Under the pieces are notes generated by a model. The model saw nothing but the letters and a program-made list of their open reading frames with translations. It was not told where the DNA came from and made no database searches. Below are positions 52,283 to 60,520 of a stretch of DNA of 64,000 nucleotides, in pieces (positions within the stretch are counted from its first letter, which is position 1; the number at the start of each line of letters is the position of its first letter). A program made the position numbers and the translations under genes. This stretch comes from an uncultured Bacteroidales bacterium (GTDB taxonomy: Bacteria; Bacteroidota; Bacteroidia; Bacteroidales; UBA932): the NCBI GenBank assembly GCA_905233655.1, contig CAJOCS010000003.1, positions 1 to 64,000 of the forward strand, given 5' to 3'.

Positions 52283-53011
52283 TTACAGAATAAAGTTTGC
52301 CTGAATGTATGCATTGATGGCCGTGCTCACGAAAAGAAGTACAATGACAGCGCTCACAATGATACCGATAACCTTGAGGCGGATCTGCCACTTCTTGTTG
52401 TTCCAGCCGATGGTCTGGAACATGCTCCAGAAACCGTGCTCGAGATGCAGGAACAGCACTACGAACCATACAATGTAAAGCGCCACAAGCCACCACTTGC
52501 TGAAGGTTGCCATCAGAAGGGTGTAAGGATTGTCTTCATAATTGCCGATTCCGAACATCTCCGGAAGCTGCATCTTCGCCCAGAAGTGAGTGAGGTGGAA
52601 TGCCAGCAGACCGAGGATGAGAATTCCCAGGATGGCCATGTTCTTGGCGCTCCAGCTGTCATTCTTCGCCTTGGAGGCCACCGCATAACGCTTGATGCCG
52701 CCGCGCTTGATGTAGTTCTCGGTCTCGAGCCAGATACCGTAAAGGATATGGATTGCAAAGCCGAGGGCAAGTACGGGAACCATTATGCTGATGAAACCGG
52801 TGGACATGAAGTCGCAGCCCAGTTTGAACAGACCGTCGCCGGTAGAGAACAGAGTGTCGTCCGCAGCCACTGCGCCGAACTTCCCGGTGAAGGAGTCAAT
52901 CACAGAGAAGAAGTTGATGGTTCCGTGAAGCAGCAGGAAGATGATAAGGAAAGCACCAGAGATGCTCTGGATGAACTTCTTGCCGATTGAAGAGGTCAGG
53001 AAACAGGCCAT
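52283..53011 (-). CDS. sdhC: Succinate dehydrogenase/fumarate reductase cytochrome b subunit
   Basis: A 242-residue five-helix cytochrome b558-type subunit (SdhC/FrdC of the Wolinella and Bacillus kind), which anchors the flavoprotein and iron-sulfur subunits and carries two haems. Helices: FLIIFLLLHGTINFF, VPVLALGFAIHILYGIWL, AILGILILGLLAFHLTHFW, WWLVALYIVWFVVLFLHLEHGFW and VIGIIVSAVIVLLFVSTAI; the histidines are candidate haem ligands. In Bacteroides the gene is followed by the A and B subunits; here it is followed by a terminator and trpB, and neither partner is in the window. The promoter is shared back to back with pyrH. Confidence 0.92.
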   Translation of the reverse strand: MACFLTSSIGKKFIQSISGAFLIIFLLLHGTINFFSVIDSFTGKFGAVAADDTLFSTGDGLFKLGCDFMSTGFISIMVPVLALGFAIHILYGIWLETENYIKRGGIKRYAVASKAKNDSWSAKNMAILGILILGLLAFHLTHFWAKMQLPEMFGIGNYEDNPYTLLMATFSKWWLVALYIVWFVVLFLHLEHGFWSMFQTIGWNNKKWQIRLKVIGIIVSAVIVLLFVSTAINAYIQANFIL

Positions 53012-53040
53012 TATAGTTGGTTTAATTGTTATCTGTTGTG

Positions 53041-53048
53041 CAAATATA
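53041..53048 (-). promoter_or_regulatory. -7 box TATATTTG of sdhC
   Basis: Perfect TAnnTTTG on the minus strand, 29 nt before the sdhC ATG. Confidence 0.6.
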
Positions 53049-53070
53049 GGAATCTTTCTTGGAAGATTCC
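53049..53070. promoter_or_regulatory. Palindrome between the sdhC and pyrH promoters
   Basis: Perfect 8-bp inverted repeat GGAATCTT / AAGATTCC with a 6-nt centre, touching the sdhC -7 box and ending 11 nt before the pyrH -7 box. It could be a binding site for a regulator of one or both genes. Confidence 0.4.
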
Positions 53071-53081
53071 CAATATTTCAA

Positions 53082-53089
53082 TACTTTTG
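53082..53089 (+). promoter_or_regulatory. -7 box TACTTTTG of pyrH
   Basis: Perfect TAnnTTTG, 21 nt before the pyrH ATG, with TTGG near the -33 position. Confidence 0.6.
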
Positions 53090-53110
53090 TTAGACCGAAA
53101 ACGAAGAAAC

Positions 53111-53815
53111 ATGTATAAAAGAGTACTTTTGAAACTTAGCGGCGAAAGCCTTGGCGGCCCCGCGGGAAAAGGCCTTGATACGGCCATGCTGGAAAAATAC
53201 GCAAAAGAGGTTGCGGCGGCGGCGAAAGCCGGCCTGCAGATTGCAATCGTGAACGGCGGCGGAAATATCTTCCGCGGCCTGCAGGGAGCTGACAAGGGCT
53301 TCGACCGTGTGGACGGCGACAAGATGGGCATGCTGGCAACAGTTATCAATTCCCTTGCCCTGAGCATGTTCATCAAAGCCGAAGGCGTAAATGCCGTGGT
53401 GTTCACATCCACCCCCATGGAGCCCCATGCAAAGTACTATATGAGGGACGACGCCGTGGCCGTAATGGAAAAAGGCGGCGTGGCGCTCATATCCGGAGGA
53501 ACCGGGAACCCCTTCTTCACCACCGACTCCGGAGCGGCCCTCCGCGCACTTGAAATCGGCGCAGACGCCCTTCTGAAAGGCACGCGTGTGGACGGCGTGT
53601 ATACGGCGGATCCGGAAAAGGACCCCACCGCGGTCAAATACGATGAGCTGAGTTTCGACGAAGCGATTTCAAAGCATCTCAAGGTGATGGACCAGACGGC
53701 CTACGCCCTCTGCTCGGACGGAAAGATGCCCATAATCGTCTTTGACATGAACCAGACCGGGAACCTCACCCGCCTCCTCAACGGGGAAAAGGTGGGCACG
53801 CTGGTGCATCCTTAA
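53111..53815 (+). CDS. pyrH: UMP kinase
   Basis: PyrH phosphorylates UMP to UDP in pyrimidine nucleotide synthesis. The 234-residue protein matches the bacterial amino-acid-kinase-fold family: VLLKLSGESLGG, IVNGGGNIFRG, DKMGMLATVINSLAL, GGTGNPFFTTDSGAALRA and GTRVDGVYTADPEKD. The ATG at 53111 starts the family sequence; the frame extends upstream through the promoter. It is a single-gene unit, and its stop overlaps the converging peptidase stop by 4 bp (TTAA). Confidence 0.97.
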   Translation: MYKRVLLKLSGESLGGPAGKGLDTAMLEKYAKEVAAAAKAGLQIAIVNGGGNIFRGLQGADKGFDRVDGDKMGMLATVINSLALSMFIKAEGVNAVVFTSTPMEPHAKYYMRDDAVAVMEKGGVALISGGTGNPFFTTDSGAALRALEIGADALLKGTRVDGVYTADPEKDPTAVKYDELSFDEAISKHLKVMDQTAYALCSDGKMPIIVFDMNQTGNLTRLLNGEKVGTLVHP

Positions 53816-55620
53816 ACCGGACGCGTCTTCTCCCTGAGCCAGGCGGCGACAGGGGCCTGAAGACGGTCCTTCAGCGTTGTATAGACCTTCTCATTGTAGG
53901 AGTTGAGCCATTCCAGCTCGTCCTTCGTGAGGAGGTCTCTGTTTATGCATGAAGTGTCGAAATGGCACAGCGTGAGAGTCTCGAAGCCGAGCCATGAGCC
54001 GAATTCATTGTCGCCCACCCTGTGGCACAGGACAAGATTCTCGTGCCTTACCCCGTGCATGCCCTCGCGGTAGAGCCCCGGCTCGTCGGAGCAAATCATT
54101 CCGGGCAGCAGGGGCTGGCGGTTGAAATTCTGGCGGATATCCTGGGGGCCTTCGTGTACATTGAGGTAGAAGCCCACTCCGTGACCCGTTCCATGGCCGA
54201 AATTACGTTTGTAACGCCACAGCGGTTCCCTTGCAAGGGCGTCTATCTGGCAGCCGGCCGTCCCCGCAGGGAAAATGGCCATTGCAAGGTCGATATGGCC
54301 CTTCAGCACCAGGGTGTAGTCTTCCATCTCAAGCGGAGTTACAGGCCCCATGGGAACTGTGCGGGTGATGTCGGTGGTGCCGAACAGGTACTGCCCTCCG
54401 GAATCCACCAGGTAGAGACCCCTGCGTTCAATCAGGGCCGAGCCCTCCTTCGGCGTCACATAGTGCGGCAGCGCCGCTCCGGGCCCGTAGGCCGATATGG
54501 TTTCGAAGCTGTCTCCCCTGTAACCCGGTATTCCGGCCCTGAGACGCCCCAGTTCGCAGGCCGCCGTCCATTCATCCACGCTTCCGGCATTCTTTTCCAG
54601 CCAGAAGAGGAACTGCTCCATAACAAGGCCGTCCTCAAGGTGCGCCTCCCGCATTCCTTCAATCTCGGTGGCGTTTTTCACGGCTTTCCGGGCGGGGATG
54701 GGAGATGCACATTCAATTATCTCGGGAAGAAGGTCGCCGTCGTCGATTGTCTGCCGGAGCTCATGATTCAGGGCCGAGGTATCGAGACATATCCTGTCTA
54801 CGCCGTCCAGCCGCAGCGACGCAAGGGCGAATTCCACCTCGCTGTAGTCCATTATCTTCACTCCGTCGGCCTCGAGTTCCGCGAAGCTGGCGGCGGTTTC
54901 ACCGTCGGGAGTGGAGTAGGCGTCTTTCCTTACGAACCAGAAGGCATCGTCCATTGTGACCAGCAGGTAGGATATCACCACCGGGTTGTATTCCACGTCG
55001 GAGCCGCGGACATTGAGCAACCATGCAATCTCGTCAAGGGAGCTCAGGATTATGGCATCGGCCTCCCGGAGAAGGAGCCATTTGCGCAGCCAGCGGAGCC
55101 TCGATTCGCGGCTTTCGCCGGCAAGGTCGTCCCCGAGGGTGATTATGGGATTCGACGGTATTGCCGGGCGGTCTGTCCAAAGTGACGAAAGCAGGTCCGG
55201 AACGGACACTATGATTGCCGACGGCACTGCGTCCTGGAACTCCCTCACTGCGTCTACGCTCTGGCAGAGCCCGTCCACCGCGATTTGCGGTTCATCGAGG
55301 TTCAGGGAGGCGAGCCACTCGGGAATGGGAACCTGTTCCGGCACCCTCATTTTGTGGAGATCCACACCCGTGCCCTCCAGCTGCCGGCGGGCCTGGATGA
55401 AGTAGCGCGTGTCGGTCCAGAGGCCGGCATGGTCCATGGTAATCACCACATCGCCGGCTTCTCCGGTGAAGCCCGTGAGCCATTTCACCTGCTGCCAGCG
55501 GGGCGCCGGATATTCGCTGGAATGAGGGTCGCTGCCCCCGAGGATCACAATATCCCAGCCCTGCTCGCGCATGAACTCCCTCAGGGCCGCAATTCTTCCG
55601 GCGTAGATGTTTTCTTCCAT
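53812..55620 (-). CDS. Aminopeptidase P (Xaa-Pro), M24 family
   Basis: A 602-residue cytoplasmic M24B peptidase which removes an N-terminal residue before proline. The long form has two creatinase-like N-terminal domains followed by the pita-bread catalytic domain. All five metal ligands are in place: LVDSGGQYLFGTTDITRT (two Asp), FGHGTGHGVGFYLNVHE (His), SDEPGLY (Glu) and RHENLVLC (Glu). The C-terminal extension contains WLNSYNEKVY, typical of the group. A TATATTTG box lies 17 nt before the ATG. It is a single gene divergent from the coiled-coil membrane protein. Confidence 0.95.
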   Translation of the reverse strand: MEENIYAGRIAALREFMREQGWDIVILGGSDPHSSEYPAPRWQQVKWLTGFTGEAGDVVITMDHAGLWTDTRYFIQARRQLEGTGVDLHKMRVPEQVPIPEWLASLNLDEPQIAVDGLCQSVDAVREFQDAVPSAIIVSVPDLLSSLWTDRPAIPSNPIITLGDDLAGESRESRLRWLRKWLLLREADAIILSSLDEIAWLLNVRGSDVEYNPVVISYLLVTMDDAFWFVRKDAYSTPDGETAASFAELEADGVKIMDYSEVEFALASLRLDGVDRICLDTSALNHELRQTIDDGDLLPEIIECASPIPARKAVKNATEIEGMREAHLEDGLVMEQFLFWLEKNAGSVDEWTAACELGRLRAGIPGYRGDSFETISAYGPGAALPHYVTPKEGSALIERRGLYLVDSGGQYLFGTTDITRTVPMGPVTPLEMEDYTLVLKGHIDLAMAIFPAGTAGCQIDALAREPLWRYKRNFGHGTGHGVGFYLNVHEGPQDIRQNFNRQPLLPGMICSDEPGLYREGMHGVRHENLVLCHRVGDNEFGSWLGFETLTLCHFDTSCINRDLLTKDELEWLNSYNEKVYTTLKDRLQAPVAAWLREKTRPV

Positions 55621-55637
55621 GGTGTTGTCTTTTTTCG

Positions 55638-55645
55638 CAAATATA
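55638..55645 (-). promoter_or_regulatory. -7 box TATATTTG of the aminopeptidase P gene
   Basis: Perfect TAnnTTTG on the minus strand, 17 nt before the ATG at 55620. Confidence 0.55.
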
Positions 55646-55648
55646 GCT

Positions 55649-55656
55649 TATATTTG
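55649..55656 (+). promoter_or_regulatory. -7 box TATATTTG of the coiled-coil membrane protein gene
   Basis: Perfect TAnnTTTG on the plus strand, 22 nt before the ATG at 55679. It is only 3 bp from the divergent -7 box of the aminopeptidase P gene. Confidence 0.6.
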
Positions 55657-55678
55657 CATAAATCAAAAGAAGAAAGAA

Positions 55679-56590
55679 ATGACAGAAGATCCGCTTGAAA
55701 GAATTGAACGTGAGGAGCAGGAGAAAAAACAGAACCGCCCTCTCAAGACCCTCCTCGTGGTGCTTGCAGTAGTTGCAGTCGCACTTGCGCTTACCCTTGG
55801 ATGGATATGGAAACAGAAAAGCACCCTCGTAAACGAACTGGAAGGCGAAAAGGCCGAACTCGCCCAGCAGATGCTGGCCCTGCAGTCGGATTTCGAGAAC
55901 CTGAACTCGGACTACGAGAGCATCAACCATCAGCTGGACACTTCCCGCGAACAGGTAGCCCTGCTTATTGAGCGCCTGCGCCAGACCGAGGCCACCAACC
56001 GCCAGCAGATTCGCCAGTACGAAAGGGAGCTGGGAACCCTCCGTACCATCATGCGTGGCTACATCACCCAGATTGACTCGCTGAACACCCTCAACCGCCA
56101 GCTTACGGCCGATGCCGCCGCGGCCCGCCGCGACGCCGAAGAAAGCCGTCGCGTGAGCCAGGAACTCTCCCAGCAGGTCGAAAGCCTCACCGGCCAGGTT
56201 GCCGCCGGCAAGGTGCTGCGCGCCCGTGGAATCAGCCTCACCGGCTACAGCGGCAGCGACCGCGTGAACGACCGTCACAGCCGCGTGCGCTACATGGTGG
56301 CGAGCCTCTCCCTCGTGGAGAATTCCCTCGCGGAGCATGGCCCCGTCAGAGTGTATGTAAGGGTTAAGGATCCGTCGGGCATCCTCCTCCAGAACAACAA
56401 TTCCACCTCCTTCTCGGCCGGAGACGAAGTGCTTCAGGCAACCGCCTCCAGAGAGGTCGACTACGAAGGCCAGGAAGTGGAGCTTTCCATCTACATCAAC
56501 GATACCGGAGACTTTGTCAAGGGTATCTACACGCTTGAGGCCTATACCGAAGCCGGCCTGCTCGGCCGCGCCGAATGCATGCTGCGCTAG
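55679..56590 (+). CDS. Membrane-anchored coiled-coil protein, unknown function
   Basis: A 303-residue protein I do not recognise as a named family. It has a short charged N-terminus, one transmembrane helix (TLLVVLAVVAVALALTLGWIW, about residues 24-44), a long coiled coil (about 47-180, rich in Glu, Gln and Leu), and a C-terminal beta-rich domain of about 115 residues (YMVASLSLVENSLAEHGPV, YVRVKDPSGILLQ, VELSIYINDTGDF). The outer part should be periplasmic. Proteins of this plan are frequent and conserved in Bacteroidota. The gene is followed by hemW after 3 nt, so the two are co-transcribed. The ATG at 55679 has a promoter box 22 nt upstream. Confidence 0.8.
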   Translation: MTEDPLERIEREEQEKKQNRPLKTLLVVLAVVAVALALTLGWIWKQKSTLVNELEGEKAELAQQMLALQSDFENLNSDYESINHQLDTSREQVALLIERLRQTEATNRQQIRQYERELGTLRTIMRGYITQIDSLNTLNRQLTADAAAARRDAEESRRVSQELSQQVESLTGQVAAGKVLRARGISLTGYSGSDRVNDRHSRVRYMVASLSLVENSLAEHGPVRVYVRVKDPSGILLQNNNSTSFSAGDEVLQATASREVDYEGQEVELSIYINDTGDFVKGIYTLEAYTEAGLLGRAECMLR

Positions 56591-56593
56591 GCC

Positions 56594-57673
56594 ATGATTT
56601 ACATCCACGTCCCTTTCTGCAGGAGTTTCTGCACCTACTGCGACTTCTATTCCGAGATCGCCGACGACCGTCTGATGGATCTCTATGTGAAGAGGCTGTG
56701 CAAGGAAATCAATGACAGGGCCGGGGAAATCGACGCATCGTCGCCAAAGACACTGTACTTTGGCGGCGGTTCGCCTTCCGTACTGTCCATTTCGCAGCTC
56801 ACAAGCATTCTCCTATGCCTGGAAGAATGCGGCCAGGGCGGCCCGTACGAGGAATTCACCCTGGAAGCCAATCCGGAAGACATAGTGGAAAAGGGACTTC
56901 CCTACCTCCACAACCTGAAAACCCTCGGAGTAAACCGCCTTAGCCTTGGCGTACAGTCGTTCGACGACGGCCTGCTCAGGTGGATGAACCGCCGGCACAA
57001 CGCCGAGAGGGCCGAGAAGGCCTTCCGCCTGGCCCGCGAGGCGGAAATGGACAACATCAGCCTGGATCTCATTTTCGGCTTCAACGAGCTTTCGGACGAG
57101 CTGTGGGAAAAGACCATCGACAAAGCGGTGGAGCTCGCTCCCGAACACATTTCCTGTTATCAACTCAGCGTGGAACCGGGCAGCCTGCTTGCCGAAATGC
57201 TGGCCGAGGGCCAGTGGAAAGAGGCGCCCGACGAGGTCTGTGAAAAGCAGTACCTCACTCTCTGCAAAAAGCTGAAAGAAGCCGGATACCGTCATTACGA
57301 GATTTCCAATTTCGCCAAGCCGGGCTACGAGGCCATCCACAACTGTGGCTACTGGAAAAGGTGCCCCTATGTTGGCTTCGGCCCCTCGGCCCACTCGTTC
57401 ACGGGACGGGGCAGGAGTTGGAATTCCAACACTCTTGACGGCTATGTAAGCAGCCAGGAATCGCTTTCCGTAGAAGACGAAAAAGTGGAAACCCTGATGC
57501 TTGCCCTTCGCACAGAAAACGGCGTGGACCAGGATTTCCTCTACGGCAACTGCCGCGAGGAAGACATCCGCGCAATGGTGGAAAACGGCTCGCTTGTAAA
57601 GGAAGGACGGCGCTACCGCATCCCGGAAGAGAAATTCTTCGTGAGCGACCGCATTATCCGTGACCTGATATAA
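56594..57673 (+). CDS. hemW: HemW-type radical SAM haem chaperone
   Basis: A 359-residue radical-SAM protein of the HemW group, formerly annotated as oxygen-independent coproporphyrinogen III oxidase. The cluster motif is CRSFCTYCDF (CxxxCxxC plus the following aromatic), then LYFGGGSPSVLS, LEANPED, GVNRLSLGVQSF and DLIFGF. HemW carries haem to respiratory proteins and does not act as the oxidase; this group lacks the extra C-terminal residues of true HemN. It is cytoplasmic. It is followed after 11 nt by the YtxH-type gene, so the operon goes on. Confidence 0.92.
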   Translation: MIYIHVPFCRSFCTYCDFYSEIADDRLMDLYVKRLCKEINDRAGEIDASSPKTLYFGGGSPSVLSISQLTSILLCLEECGQGGPYEEFTLEANPEDIVEKGLPYLHNLKTLGVNRLSLGVQSFDDGLLRWMNRRHNAERAEKAFRLAREAEMDNISLDLIFGFNELSDELWEKTIDKAVELAPEHISCYQLSVEPGSLLAEMLAEGQWKEAPDEVCEKQYLTLCKKLKEAGYRHYEISNFAKPGYEAIHNCGYWKRCPYVGFGPSAHSFTGRGRSWNSNTLDGYVSSQESLSVEDEKVETLMLALRTENGVDQDFLYGNCREEDIRAMVENGSLVKEGRRYRIPEEKFFVSDRIIRDLI

Positions 57674-57684
57674 AACAAACTGCC

Positions 57685-57993
57685 ATGAAAGCCAAAACCT
57701 TTATTTCCCTGCTTGCCGGCCTTGCCGCCGGTGCCGCCCTGGGCATTCTCTACGCTCCGGACAAAGGTTCCCAGACCCGCGCCAAAGTCAAGAAAGCGGC
57801 GAAAGACGGCCTGGACAATATGAATGTAAACATCGACGAGGCAACCGATACCATCAAGAGCCTCCGCGAAACCCTCCGCGAAAAGGGAGAGGAAATCATG
57901 GAAGGAACCCGCAACATTCTCCTTGAGCAGCTGGACCGTCTGGAGAAGGCTATCCGCAAGGCAGAAGAATCTGAAGAAAACGATGGGGAGTGA
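57685..57993 (+). CDS. YtxH-domain protein
   Basis: A 102-residue protein with an N-terminal hydrophobic segment (FISLLAGLAAGAALGILYAP) and the GSQTRAKVKKAAKD start of a YtxH domain, then an amphipathic helical tail. YtxH proteins are small membrane-associated general stress proteins of unknown biochemistry. It overlaps the next gene by 11 nt (57983-57993) and is part of a run of small envelope-associated genes. Confidence 0.85.
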   Translation: MKAKTFISLLAGLAAGAALGILYAPDKGSQTRAKVKKAAKDGLDNMNVNIDEATDTIKSLRETLREKGEEIMEGTRNILLEQLDRLEKAIRKAEESEENDGE

Positions 57994-58474
57994 CATTAAA
58001 GAATACCTGGACCTTCGCGTAGACGAAGTCAAACTGCGCGCCGCCAAGGGCCTGTCGCTGTCTACGTCAAAGATAGTGGCGCTGCTGCTTATAGTAATTG
58101 TGGGCGGTGTGCTGCTTCTGGCGATAGCTGCAGCGGGTGTACTGCTGCTTGGCGAGCTGATGGGCTCCTACGCAGGGGCGGCCGGAATAGTGGCCGGTGT
58201 GCTGCTGCTGTTTTTCCTGGTGCTGCTTCTGCTTCGCAAGAGGCTGTTCCGAAACACCTTCGTGTCGGCCTTTACCGATGCGTTTTTCCCGGGGGAAGAC
58301 GGCCCTGCAACGATGAAACAGCTTGACAGGCGTCTAGGAAAGACCGCAAACCGCATCGCGGTTCAGGAAGAGCTGATCTCCTCGGCATTCGCGTTCAGAA
58401 ATGTGGCGCTGAATCTAATCGGTGTCGTAAGAAAAGCCTTTGAAAAGCATGAAACACCTTCGGAGAGCTCTTAA
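57983..58474 (+). CDS. Holin-like / phage holin superfamily III membrane protein
   Basis: A 163-residue membrane protein with two strong helices (IVALLLIVIVGGVLLLAIAAAGVLLL and AAGIVAGVLLLFFLVLLLL, split for length) between short hydrophilic ends. The pattern matches the YqjE/phage-holin-III-like family often annotated in this position after YtxH. The name holin reflects family label only; no phage genes are near. The ATG at 57983 overlaps the YtxH stop; the next gene starts 26 nt before its end. Function unknown, possibly envelope stress. Confidence 0.75.
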   Translation: MGSDIKEYLDLRVDEVKLRAAKGLSLSTSKIVALLLIVIVGGVLLLAIAAAGVLLLGELMGSYAGAAGIVAGVLLLFFLVLLLLRKRLFRNTFVSAFTDAFFPGEDGPATMKQLDRRLGKTANRIAVQEELISSAFAFRNVALNLIGVVRKAFEKHETPSESS

Positions 58475-58916
58475 ATACTTTATTCAGGTGACCATCCTGT
58501 TCACCGTTCTCATCGGCGGGCTCATGCTCCTCGGTTTCGTTTCCAGCGACGTGAACGTAGCCTTCCGCAACGGATGGGGCTCCATCGGCCTCATTCTTGC
58601 GGCCTTTGCGGGTGTGAGCCTCGTATATCCCTTCTTCGGCTACGGGAAAAGGATGCTTCGCATCGGTGGAGACCCTGCCACGCACCGGGACGGAATAATA
58701 AAGACTATGGAAAACAGGCGCTATGTTTTCGCCGGAGAGAAGGACGGTGCAATGCTGTTCCACCTGGCCTCTCCCGTAAACCGAATCGCCAGACTATATG
58801 AAGACACAATAACTGTCAGCCCCGTACTGGGCGGATGGGAGGCCGAAGGGCTGTCCCGCGACCTCGTCCGCGTGGTTACGGCGCTGGAACATAATTTTGC
58901 AGACCATGGAGAATGA
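58449..58916 (+). CDS. Hypothetical membrane protein
   Basis: A 155-residue protein with two N-terminal helices (FIQVTILFTVLIGGLMLLGFV, about 11-31; IGLILAAFAGVSLVYPFFG, about 46-64) and a soluble C-terminal half of about 85 residues. I do not recognise the family by name; similar proteins follow YtxH and holin-like genes in Bacteroidales. The ATG at 58449 is preferred; one codon set earlier (58440) is also possible. It overlaps both neighbours, by 26 and 11 nt. Confidence 0.72.
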   Translation: MKHLRRALKYFIQVTILFTVLIGGLMLLGFVSSDVNVAFRNGWGSIGLILAAFAGVSLVYPFFGYGKRMLRIGGDPATHRDGIIKTMENRRYVFAGEKDGAMLFHLASPVNRIARLYEDTITVSPVLGGWEAEGLSRDLVRVVTALEHNFADHGE

Positions 58917-59133
58917 TTCCGCTAAATTCAAGACCGTAGCCACATTCCCGGACAGGAATATGGCCGAGCTGCTGGTAACCCTTCTGGACGCCAACGGCAT
59001 CCCGGCGGGTGTTTTCGGTGCAGATTCGTCCATCCCCTCTTTCGGATGGGCCAGGGAAATCGAAGTAAAAGTGAATGAAGAGGACTATGAGGCCGCAATG
59101 ACCATCATCGCGGCTGCCGACAAGGCCGAATAG
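58906..59133 (+). CDS. DUF2007 protein
   Basis: A 75-residue soluble protein of the DUF2007 (putative signal-transducing) family: FKTVATFPDRNMAELLVTLLDANGIPAGVFGADS, ending in VKVNEEDYEAAMTII. Its role is unknown; the fold is a small ferredoxin-like alpha/beta domain. The ATG at 58906 overlaps the previous stop by 11 nt. The last 49 nt overlap the converging DUF3109 gene, an unusually long antisense overlap for this window. Confidence 0.82.
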   Translation: MENDSAKFKTVATFPDRNMAELLVTLLDANGIPAGVFGADSSIPSFGWAREIEVKVNEEDYEAAMTIIAAADKAE

Positions 59134-59687
59134 AACTCTTCTCCGAATGCTTCCTCGAGGGGTCCGCGCAGAAATTCATACACGCGGACTCCTTCTTTTC
59201 TGCCCTTTTCGAAGGCCGGGGCGCATATCTTCCACCGGTGCAGATTGAGGCCGATCCGTCCGCCGCCAAGCTCCACCACGCGGATGGGATAGAGGGAGCA
59301 GGAGATGGGTTTTTTGAACTTTGAAAGCCCTCTGCAGAATTGTCTCTCGATGGCGCAGAGGCAGTTTCCCTCGGCATCGAAGTGGCAGAAGGCGCACTCT
59401 TCCCCGTCTTTTACAAGCGGAGTTACAATATCGCCGTCCCTGTCTATCTCAAAGAAGCCCTTGGCCGCAACGGTGTCGAGGCCTTTCTGAGTCATAAGAG
59501 GGGAATACGCGTCGTAGTTTTCTTCGAGTTTCTCCAGCTCTTCCTCCTTGAGCGGAGCCCCGCTTTCCCCTTCTATGCAGCAGCGTCCCCTGCACACCGG
59601 GTAGTCGCAGCAGAAAAACTCCGTGACAACTTCTCCGGAAACCAGGATGTCTCCAATCTCTATTAATGTGCTGTATTCGCTGTTCAT
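59085..59687 (-). CDS. DUF3109 cysteine-rich protein
   Basis: A 200-residue protein of the DUF3109 family with many paired cysteines: FFCCDYPVCRGRCCIEGESGAPL, EECAFCHFDAEGNCLC, QFCRG and ISCSLYPIRV. The layout suggests an iron-sulfur or metal-binding protein, often noted as YkgJ-like; function is unknown. Its start overlaps the M16 partial gene stop by 4 nt (59684-59687), so it is last of the minus-strand unit. The 3' end overlaps DUF2007 by 49 nt. Confidence 0.86.
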   Translation of the reverse strand: MNSEYSTLIEIGDILVSGEVVTEFFCCDYPVCRGRCCIEGESGAPLKEEELEKLEENYDAYSPLMTQKGLDTVAAKGFFEIDRDGDIVTPLVKDGEECAFCHFDAEGNCLCAIERQFCRGLSKFKKPISCSLYPIRVVELGGGRIGLNLHRWKICAPAFEKGRKEGVRVYEFLRGPLEEAFGEEFYSALSAAAMMVIAAS

Positions 59688-60520
59688 GGCAGAGCAACAT
59701 ATTCAACCCTGGGAGCACGGGCAAGGGCCGAAAGAATTTCATGAATGCGTGAGGAATCGATTCCCGCAAGGGTTTCAGCATATCTGTTATATATGTCCTT
59801 ACCCATGGTATAGCGCATCACAACTGCATCAAGCACTCCGCCGGCGCTTGCCTGGGACGCTCTTACCTGTTCATAAACCATGTTGCGCCAGGCCCGGATA
59901 TCCGCCTGGGACAGGTTCTCGGAGGAGACATCCTCAAGGGCAAGCCTTACATTCTGAAGAACCGTGTGAGCGGGAATGGCGTACTCTCCGGCCGGAAGGC
60001 CGTCGGCACTGACCGGCTCGCAGCTAATGAACAGACGCAGACGCTCCGTGGGATAGGCCACCGGTTCAAAGCTCTCGCTCACGCTGATGCCGAGCGGCTG
60101 AAGCCGCCTCACAAGGGCGCGGTGCACCTGTTCCTTCACAATTGGAAGCGCAAGGTAATTCGCCGTACTCAAAGGAAGGGGCGCGTCTACCAGTATATGC
60201 ACTCCGGCTTCACGGGACTCTCCCGTAAGGCTTGCCGATGCGGGGGAATACGTCACCGCCTGGCGCTGGACCGTGCCTCTGTTTGTCTGGAAACCGCCCA
60301 GGTAGCGCATCAGGACCCGCTTTACGGTGAGTTCGTCAAGGTCTCCGACGAGTATCAGGACACCGTTGTTTACATGTGTGAAACGCTCGTTGAAGTAGGC
60401 CTCGGCCCTGTCCTGCAGGGCGGTGGTGAGAAGGGCCGGATTCCTGTGGAGGAAGTATGGATACGAAGGGGCGAGGGCGCTTTCAAGGCTGTCACGAAGG
60501 GGTGTGGCGGCAAGCCTCAT
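59684..60520 (-). CDS. M16 peptidase-like protein, C-terminal half
   Basis: A 278-residue piece of an M16 (insulinase/pitrilysin-like) protein: RAEAYFNERFTHVNNGVLILVGDLDELTVKRVLMRYLGGF is a standard M16 segment, and the C-terminal half resembles the last M16 domain. It starts at ATG 60520, overlapping the stop of the upstream half by ATGA. The cut lies inside a conserved M16 block (around IPET-MRLAA), not between domains. A single-base indel would make one 830-residue protein. Either two subunits are translated together or the gene is frameshifted. Confidence 0.72.
   Translation of the reverse strand: MRLAATPLRDSLESALAPSYPYFLHRNPALLTTALQDRAEAYFNERFTHVNNGVLILVGDLDELTVKRVLMRYLGGFQTNRGTVQRQAVTYSPASASLTGESREAGVHILVDAPLPLSTANYLALPIVKEQVHRALVRRLQPLGISVSESFEPVAYPTERLRLFISCEPVSADGLPAGEYAIPAHTVLQNVRLALEDVSSENLSQADIRAWRNMVYEQVRASQASAGGVLDAVVMRYTMGKDIYNRYAETLAGIDSSRIHEILSALARAPRVEYVALP

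Noticed and set aside
57983-58474. Prophage indicated by the holin-like gene
   Set aside because: There are no integrase, terminase, capsid or lysin genes; the family name is only a label and the gene belongs to an overlapping chromosomal cluster.
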